Assembly: GCA_021783515.1 (NCBI GenBank)
Contig: JAJXTV010000029.1
Coordinates: 1 to 47,775 of the forward strand
Direction of reading: 5' to 3'
Source: Nitrospirota bacterium
GTDB lineage: Bacteria > Nitrospirota > Thermodesulfovibrionia > Thermodesulfovibrionales > UBA6898
Length of the DNA stretch: 47,775 nt
Shown here: in pieces, positions 42,761-47,775 of the stretch
Layout: every line of letters begins with the position of its first letter
How positions within the stretch are numbered: position 1 is the stretch's first letter
The notes under the pieces: model-generated
Told to the model about the DNA's origin: nothing
Databases searched by the model: none
What the model saw: the letters and a program-made list of their open reading frames with translations, nothing else
Translations under genes and position numbers: made by a program

Positions 42761-44211
42761 ATAAGCGCCTTAATTTTCTCCAGCACCTTAGCGCTCTCCG
42801 CATCAAGCGCGGCTATCTCTTCCATAATCTCCTTCGGACTTCTGTGCTGCACTTCCTCGCCGCCGTTTGGGTTCTTCACAGAAAGGTCAAAGGTCGTCAG
42901 GTCGATGCTCTTGGCATCTACACTCCAACTTTTGGGGGAGTCGGCAAAGGTCTTTTGGAACTTCACGAACTCGGCAAGGTCATCGTCGTTGAGCGGGTTG
43001 GTCTTTCCGAGGCTTCGGCCTGGGTCGAGCTGGTAGTACCAGACCCTGCGAGTCGGCGCACCTTTCTCAAAGAAGAGCACTACAGTTTTTACCCCCGCAC
43101 CCTGGAAGGTTCCGCCGGGGCAGTCAAGCACTGTGTGAAGGTTGCAGCTTTCCAAAAGGAGCTTACGCAGACTTACCGAGGCATTGTCGGTGTTGGAGAG
43201 AAACGTGTTTTTGATGACCACGCCAGCCCTCCCCCCTGCCTTGAGCATCTTGATGAAGTGCTGCAGAAACAAAAAGGCGGTCTCGCCCGTGCGGATCGGA
43301 AAGTTTTGCTGAACTTCCTTTCTCTCTTTGCCGCCGAAGGGCGGATTTGCAAGGATCACGTCAAAGCGGTCCTTGTCCTGAATGTCGGCAAGGTTTTCGG
43401 TAAGGGTGTTTGTGTGAATGATGTTCGGCGCCTCGATGCCGTGAAGGATCATGTTCATGATCGCAATGACATAGGCAAGCGACTTCTTTTCCTTCCCGTA
43501 GAAGGTGCGGCCCTGGAGCGTGGATAGGTCCTTTGTGGTGAGGTTGCCCTTTGATTTCAGATAATCGAATGATTCGCAAAGAAAGCCCGCAGAGCCGCAA
43601 GCCCCGTCATAGATACGCTCTCCGATTTTGGGTTTGACGACCTTTACGATCGCCCGGATGAGCGGGCGGGGGGTGTAATATTCGCCGCCATTTCGACCGG
43701 CGTTGCCCATGTTTCTGATCTTTGCCTCGTAGAGATGCGAAAGCTCGTGCTTTTCAGTCTGCGAGCGAAAATGCAGCTCATCGATATTATCAATGATCTC
43801 TCTGAGATTGTAGCCGCTTTGGATCTTGTTTTTGATCTCCCCGAAGATCTCGCCGATCTTGTATTCAATGGTGTTGGGACCGCTGGCCCTCTGTTTAAAG
43901 CCGTGCAGATACGGGAAGAGCTTGCCGGTTACGAAGTCGCGCAGGTCATCGCCGGCCATGGCCTTGTTATGGTCGAGCTTGCCGTCAGGGCCTTTCGGCG
44001 CCGCCCAGCTTTCCCAGCGGTAGTCTTTGTCGAGGATAAAGGCGTATTTCTTGCCCTGAAGCTGGGCCTCGGTCTTTTTGTCCTGCTCCAGGTCGTCGAG
44101 ATATTTCAGAAACAGAAGCCACGAGGTCTGCTCGGTGTAGTCGAGCTCCGTAGTGCAACCTGCCTCCTTCCAGAGAACGTCGTCTATGTTTTTAAAGGCT
44201 TGTTCGAACAT
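42757..44211 (-). CDS. hsdM: Type I restriction-modification methyltransferase subunit
   Basis: This 484-residue N6-adenine methyltransferase has a helical HsdM N-terminal domain (LDDVLW-like start MFEQAFKNIDDVLWKEAGCT), a SAM-binding motif DGACGSAGF near residue 200, and the catalytic motif NPPFGGKER near 288. With HsdS it methylates the host sites. It is the first gene of the four-gene operon and has AGGGGA before the ATG. Confidence 0.93.
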   Translation of the reverse strand: MFEQAFKNIDDVLWKEAGCTTELDYTEQTSWLLFLKYLDDLEQDKKTEAQLQGKKYAFILDKDYRWESWAAPKGPDGKLDHNKAMAGDDLRDFVTGKLFPYLHGFKQRASGPNTIEYKIGEIFGEIKNKIQSGYNLREIIDNIDELHFRSQTEKHELSHLYEAKIRNMGNAGRNGGEYYTPRPLIRAIVKVVKPKIGERIYDGACGSAGFLCESFDYLKSKGNLTTKDLSTLQGRTFYGKEKKSLAYVIAIMNMILHGIEAPNIIHTNTLTENLADIQDKDRFDVILANPPFGGKERKEVQQNFPIRTGETAFLFLQHFIKMLKAGGRAGVVIKNTFLSNTDNASVSLRKLLLESCNLHTVLDCPGGTFQGAGVKTVVLFFEKGAPTRRVWYYQLDPGRSLGKTNPLNDDDLAEFVKFQKTFADSPKSWSVDAKSIDLTTFDLSVKNPNGGEEVQHRSPKEIMEEIAALDAESAKVLEKIKALI

Positions 44212-44380
44212 TTCGTCCCCTAATACGATACTATTTTTGCTCCTTGCTTATCGAGTCTTTTCCGCGGTGCTTTCGGAGTATGCGTAATAGAACCGTGCGC
44301 CCGGTGGGTGTTTTTTGAGATTGAGGTGGAAGATATGCTCCGCATCTTGCCTTATTCATGATGTCCTTGACAATGTTTAC

Positions 44381-44400
44381 TGTTTAGTATACACTAAACA
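44381..44400 (+). promoter_or_regulatory. Palindromic operator before the XRE gene
   Basis: TGTTTAGT-ATAC-ACTAAACA is a perfect 8-bp inverted repeat around a 4-bp centre, and itself fully palindromic except for the centre. It overlaps the -10 region of TTGACA (44367-44372) and ends 1 base before the XRE start. It is probably the binding site of the XRE protein itself. Confidence 0.75.
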
Positions 44401-44401
44401 T

Positions 44402-44758
44402 ATGGAAATGTTACTTGGTCAATTTCTCAGGGATCAGCGGGAGCACCTGCAAAAGAAAGACAAAAAGTACTCCCTGAGGCAGGTTGCCGCCCGCATGGGA
44501 ATCAATGCAGCCTATCTCAGCCGTATTGAAAGAGGAGAGCCCCTCCACCTTTCTGAGGAAAAGGCTATTGCTTTAGCCAGGGACCTATCGATTGATGCCG
44601 ATGTTATGCTTGCATTGAACGGAAAAATCTCCAAAGATGTCCAGGAGATCATAAAGAAGCGTCCTCAACTCTTTGCCGAACTGATAAGGAACCTGAAGGA
44701 GATGCCGGACAATGCGATACTCAGGATCGTCAGAGTGGAAAGAGACGGTAACTGGTAG
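44402..44758 (+). CDS. XRE-family transcriptional regulator
   Basis: This 118-residue protein has the Cro/C1 helix-turn-helix in residues about 5-60: KYSLRQVAARMGINAAYLSR and IERGEPLHLSEEKAI. The C-terminal helices (VQEIIKKRPQLFAELIRNLK) may dimerise. The start is the ATG at 44402, right after the operator. No Shine-Dalgarno fits, so it may be leaderless. Autoregulation is likely. It might also control the divergent hsdM, 190 bp away. Confidence 0.82.
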   Translation: MEMLLGQFLRDQREHLQKKDKKYSLRQVAARMGINAAYLSRIERGEPLHLSEEKAIALARDLSIDADVMLALNGKISKDVQEIIKKRPQLFAELIRNLKEMPDNAILRIVRVERDGNW

Positions 44759-44780
44759 CAAAAAGCTAAGGAGGGAAGCC

Positions 44781-45779
44781 ATGATTGAGTTACTCAATGA
44801 TTCGCTCGTATTTTCGTTTCCGGAAGTCCATCCTGATGCAGAACTAAGGATAGAGTTTCAAAGGACCTTGCGCATCCCAGACGACGCAAGGACTTATCCC
44901 CTACCTCCCGGTCTTGGGCCTTTCCCACTACGGCATATCGACGATTACGAAAAAAGAGTGCCAAAAAGCTGGGTAGAACATGGCGGGGTAATGTTAACCA
45001 TGTATCAGTCCGAGGCCCTCTGGCTCAATTTTAATTCGACTTTCACAGACAACAGGGCTCGATATCCATTTGCAGTCAAGATAGCAGCTGGCAAGATAAA
45101 TGCTATTAATGGCACTCAATGGGCTAATGGCCTGAAAAGAAAACCTCAAAACTATGCCGTTGTTCCTGTGCAACCGTGGCTGGATGGCTATTGTGTTGAC
45201 AAGGGGATCATAAGGCAATTTGTTGCAATGCCATTGGGAGAAGGATATTCGGCCGAGGAACAGCTAACCGGCAAAGCCGATCACGGCGGACTGCAGATAC
45301 AAGTTTACCCGATGAAGAGGGAGATATTCGAAAAATATTTCCCTAAAATCGAGCCGGTCGGTCACGTATCATTTCAGATAGGATTTAGTGTAAATGAACC
45401 TTCCATGGGGCTGGCACCGGGCGGCAGGATGAAACAGGAAATATACGAAGATCCCTACAAACCAACTGACTGGAATCTTGATCAGACAAGCCGGTGCTTC
45501 GTGCATATCGCAAATTCGATCCAATGGAAGGCAATTACCGGAGATTACCCGCCGCTGGAGCCGCCAACCGCAAAACAATATGCGGCGGCAGGCCTGCCAT
45601 GGTTTGATTACTACAGCGACGGGAAGGCTATTGCCGGCGCAAAAAAGCTCGCAGGGCTGAAGTCAATGGGGACGCTTTTCAAACAAAAGAAGAAGAAAGC
45701 GCTTCAGGACAATGAGACGATAGCGGTAGAAAAAATAATCAGGCTTGGGGAAAAGACAGTCCGAGAGGGCAACTTTTAG
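44781..45779 (+). CDS. Conserved protein of unknown function (332 residues)
   Basis: It starts at ATG with AAGGAGGG 7 bases upstream; 22 bases separate it from the XRE gene. Recognisable blocks are GGVMLTMYQSEALWLNF, VVPVQPWLDGYCVDKG, IRQFVAMPLGEGYSAEEQLT and GLPWFDYYSDGKAIAGAKKL. There is no signal peptide or membrane helix, and no known nuclease or ATPase motif. I believe similar proteins are scattered in other bacteria, but cannot name a family. Coupled to an XRE gene and followed by a phosphatase gene on a defence island, it may belong to an anti-phage or regulatory cassette. That is an inference. Confidence 0.65.
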   Translation: MIELLNDSLVFSFPEVHPDAELRIEFQRTLRIPDDARTYPLPPGLGPFPLRHIDDYEKRVPKSWVEHGGVMLTMYQSEALWLNFNSTFTDNRARYPFAVKIAAGKINAINGTQWANGLKRKPQNYAVVPVQPWLDGYCVDKGIIRQFVAMPLGEGYSAEEQLTGKADHGGLQIQVYPMKREIFEKYFPKIEPVGHVSFQIGFSVNEPSMGLAPGGRMKQEIYEDPYKPTDWNLDQTSRCFVHIANSIQWKAITGDYPPLEPPTAKQYAAAGLPWFDYYSDGKAIAGAKKLAGLKSMGTLFKQKKKKALQDNETIAVEKIIRLGEKTVREGNF

Positions 45780-45825
45780 CTATCTGAGCTATGTTATCTA
45801 TCATCTCTAAACGTGCTGGCGCTAA

Positions 45826-46533
45826 ATGAATAGAATGCTCGTAATAAGCGACATCCACGGTATGTACAATGAGCTGATGTTATTGCTGAAGGCCAGCTCA
45901 TACAATCCTGCAGAGGATAGACTGGCAGTCCTCGGCGACTACATAGATAGAGGGTATTATTCCAGAAACGTAATTGAGTTTTTTATGGACCTCAAAGGCA
46001 AGCATGGCCCACGAGTGACCCTCCTCAAGGGCAATCATGAGGATCTTTGTCTAAAGGCACATTTTGGAGATGAGCGGCACCGTCAAACCGCAGTGCGTCT
46101 GTGGATGGCAAACATGGGTGACAGAACGCTCGCGAGCTTCAATAATAAAATCCCAGATGAGGTTTTATCATTTCTCAAGAAGATGCGGGTTTATGCGGAG
46201 ACCGAGCAGTTCATTTTTGTTCATGCCGGCGTACACCCTTCGCTTCCTTTATCCAAAATGAGGCCGGCGGATCTTATGTGGAGTGGTTCCAGCGCCCCTC
46301 ATAGCAGCGGTAAGACGGTAGTCGTTGGCCATGTAATTCGCGACGAAGTGACTTATTATCCCGGAGAAAACACCCTTTATATCGACACGGGAGCATTCCA
46401 GGGGGTCCAGGGCAGAGTCGGCAAACTAAGCATGGTGGATCTTACCAACAGTGTCGTTCACTGGGTAAACACCGGGGGCAGCAATGATGGAACTTACGAG
46501 GTAAAAGGACTAACTCTTAATGGCGGAACGTAA
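45826..46533 (+). CDS. ApaH/PP-type metallophosphoesterase
   Basis: This 235-residue protein has all motifs of the calcineurin-like fold: ISDIHG (8-13), GDYIDRG near 37-43, GNHED near 69-73, a HAGVH block near 135, and GH in VVVGHVI. These bind two metal ions. Members hydrolyse dinucleoside polyphosphates, phosphoproteins or other phosphoesters. It comes 46 bp after the 332-residue protein gene and ends 1 base before the attachment repeat, as the last gene of the island. Confidence 0.87.
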   Translation: MNRMLVISDIHGMYNELMLLLKASSYNPAEDRLAVLGDYIDRGYYSRNVIEFFMDLKGKHGPRVTLLKGNHEDLCLKAHFGDERHRQTAVRLWMANMGDRTLASFNNKIPDEVLSFLKKMRVYAETEQFIFVHAGVHPSLPLSKMRPADLMWSGSSAPHSSGKTVVVGHVIRDEVTYYPGENTLYIDTGAFQGVQGRVGKLSMVDLTNSVVHWVNTGGSNDGTYEVKGLTLNGGT

Positions 46534-46534
46534 C

Positions 46535-46571
46535 GAAATCCGTAGGGGTTCAACTCCCCTCTCTCGCACCA
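46535..46571 (+). repeat. Attachment site repeat, right copy
   Basis: Perfect 37-bp copy of the tRNA-Leu 3' end. It begins 1 base past the stop codon of the metallophosphoesterase gene. It has no tRNA 5' half, so it is a remnant of the original target. Confidence 0.93.
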
Positions 46572-46590
46572 TCCCCTTTGCCCGGTAGTC

Positions 46591-46845
46591 TTATCCGTGG
46601 CGTATCTTCAGAACGAGGACCGTGCAGGCAAGGACGAGCGTGACGACGTTCGTGACAATGACCGGAAGCGAGTGGATGGCGATGCCGTAGAGGGTCCACA
46701 GGAAAAGGCCGACGCTCAGCGTGACGTACATGCCGACCGAGATATCGTGGGTCGATTTGGTTCTCCAAGTCTTGATCAGCTGCGGCAGAAACGAAAGGGT
46801 CGTGCAGGAGCCTGCCAGCAATCCAAGAAGTGTCGCGTTGTCCAT
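46591..46845 (-). CDS. SemiSWEET sugar transporter
   Basis: This 84-residue, three-helix protein has the PQ-loop signature SFLPQLIKTWRTKSTHDIS near residues 18-36 and a second helix LSVGLFLWTLYGIAI. SemiSWEETs dimerise to form a passive sugar transporter. There is no neighbouring sugar gene to hint at substrate. The stop codon lies 20 bp from the attachment repeat; this gene marks the resumption of core DNA. Confidence 0.88.
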   Translation of the reverse strand: MDNATLLGLLAGSCTTLSFLPQLIKTWRTKSTHDISVGMYVTLSVGLFLWTLYGIAIHSLPVIVTNVVTLVLACTVLVLKIRHG

Positions 46846-46926
46846 TGCCGGTTATTGTACCATTAGCCTCGGATGGATGGACAGGGGATTATCCGGTGCG
46901 GAGGAGGCGGAGCCCCGTCCCGGCCG

Positions 46927-47652
46927 TCAGCGGCCCTGGCCGTCTTTGTCGAGGAGGAAAATGAATTCTTTCAGCGAGGCTCTGTCGTCTTCGGGCATAT
47001 CGGCGAATTCGATGCCGATGTCGTACCGGGCCGGGTCCTCGTCGGCCACCTGGAAACAGGAGGCGATGCGCCCGACGAAATCGATTCGGCGCCCCCCGGG
47101 AAGGGCTATCTCCATCGGGAATCTCTCGTCTACCTCGAAGGGGTCGGCGCTCCGGATCAGCATCCCGCCGAGGCTGAGTTTCTTGACGGCATACCCTTCC
47201 GCCATGTCGAGGACCGCCTTCTTCGACCCCTGCACCGGGAACCGCATATTAAACCGGAGGCCGCTTAGCCGGTGCGCCTCCTCATGCGTAGAGTGGCTGA
47301 CGCGCTCGATGAAGCGGGCCAGGGAATCGGCCTTGTCTCCCCCGATGCTGCTGAACCTCATGCCGGCGGCATAAATCGGGATCACGTCGTCGCGCGATCC
47401 TTTTTTCGTCCCGCTGATCTTCGACCAGACGATCTCTCCCTTTATCGAGATCGACTGGTCGCCGTTGCCCATCTTGAGGGTATATTCGTTGCCGATATTG
47501 AGCCGTCTGTCGACCTTCAGCGAAACCCCGCCGACGCTGATATCGAGGATCTCCACCTCGTTTGCAAAGAGCATCTTGCCATTGATCCCCAGGATGTCGA
47601 CCGAGAACCTCCTGAACCTTCTCTTGTCTTCCCTCTCAACGACCACGGTCAC
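46927..47652 (-). CDS. Protein with two PilZ-type domains
   Basis: The 241-residue protein has two PilZ-like beta-barrels. The first has KRRFRRFSVD and LDISVGGVSL, matching the c-di-GMP binding motifs RxxxR and D/NxSxxG. The second has RFNMRFPVQ and KKLSLGGMLIR and appears degenerate. It is cytoplasmic, with probable c-di-GMP binding by the first domain. What it controls (motility, polysaccharide or others) is not known. Confidence 0.82.
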   Translation of the reverse strand: MTVVVEREDKRRFRRFSVDILGINGKMLFANEVEILDISVGGVSLKVDRRLNIGNEYTLKMGNGDQSISIKGEIVWSKISGTKKGSRDDVIPIYAAGMRFSSIGGDKADSLARFIERVSHSTHEEAHRLSGLRFNMRFPVQGSKKAVLDMAEGYAVKKLSLGGMLIRSADPFEVDERFPMEIALPGGRRIDFVGRIASCFQVADEDPARYDIGIEFADMPEDDRASLKEFIFLLDKDGQGR

Positions 47653-47775
47653 CGTCCCTGCACGTTATTTTCAGATTTAGCCGGAAAAAAGGCGCCCGGA
47701 CGACGCCCGCCCCGATTTTTACACTTTATCTTATTTGTTGCGGATTATCAAGCCCCCCCCCCCCCCCCCCCCCCC
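47653..47775. other. Contig end with a poly-C run
   Basis: No gene is visible. The sequence ends with 23 consecutive C (47753-47775). This is more likely an assembly or sequencing artefact than a natural tract. Confidence 0.7.

Larger units (their letters stand above)
37960..46571. mobile_element. tRNA-Leu genomic island carrying type I restriction-modification
   Basis: The segment is bounded by the 37-bp perfect repeat and has all defence-type genes inside, with no integrase or replication gene. The core genes resume 20 bp after the right repeat. It could have been inserted by the neighbouring integrase. Confidence 0.85.

Overview
The window looks like a single 47.8 kb contig from a Gram-negative bacterium. 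The main DNA is GC-rich. Lipid A flippase MsbA, an O-antigen ligase and several lipopolysaccharide (LPS) glycosyltransferases point to an outer membrane. A secreted IPTL-CTERM-type protein, InlB-like repeats and a split class I fumarase would fit Nitrospirota or Desulfobacterota, but no 16S rRNA or other decisive marker is present, so that placement is an inference. Both contig ends fall in low-complexity DNA: 150-bp NHL repeats on the left and a 23-base C run on the right.

Layout of the core part: 1-1521 is the 3' part of a secreted NHL/InlB-repeat protein, followed by tRNA-Val. 1876-11938 is a minus-strand envelope cluster read from msbA down to ugd: msbA, GT2, O-antigen ligase, WaaE-like GT2, polysaccharide deacetylase, GT4, then PIG-L deacetylase, GT4 and UDP-glucose dehydrogenase. 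Most neighbours overlap by 1-11 bases. Next come a CYTH protein, HU, a tandem universal stress protein coupled to a Ca2+/cation antiporter, a zinc-ribbon protein and an isolated 26-codon basic gene with its own promoter and terminator. 15862-20232 holds bioF, a SufR-like iron-sulfur regulator, a ferritin-like protein and the two fumarase subunits, bracketed by two inverted copies of a ~170-bp element with terminal inverted repeats. After that: an atypical SDR, a Usp, metK-ahcY (the methyl cycle), a secreted M4 metalloprotease, an IPTL-CTERM protein, a B12/radical-SAM protein and a CDF metal transporter.

From about 31.4 to 46.57 kb the window is accessory DNA. It begins with a MobC-like protein and an orphan 3' half of a class II tRNA (about 32046-32119). 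An AT-richer element follows (about 32.1-37.9 kb) with unknown small proteins, a ribbon-helix-helix regulator, a promoter plus hairpins that may make a small RNA, a primase-like replication protein whose N-terminus is put out of frame by an 8-bp tandem duplication, an excisionase-like protein and a tyrosine integrase ending 23 bp before tRNA-Leu(UAG). The tRNA-Leu 3' end (37 bp) is repeated exactly at 46535-46571. Between the two copies lies an 8.5 kb island without an integrase. It carries a type I restriction-modification operon (hsdM-hsdS-rhuM/fic-hsdR, every junction a 4-base overlap) and, divergently, an XRE regulator with a palindromic operator, an uncharacterised 332-residue protein and an ApaH-like phosphatase that ends directly at the attachment repeat.

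The core resumes at 46591 with a SemiSWEET sugar transporter and a double PilZ protein. The observations most worth following up are the XRE/unknown/phosphatase cassette on the island, the inverted MITE-like pair, the 26-codon gene, the C-terminal domain shared by the two large secreted proteins, and the split primase gene.
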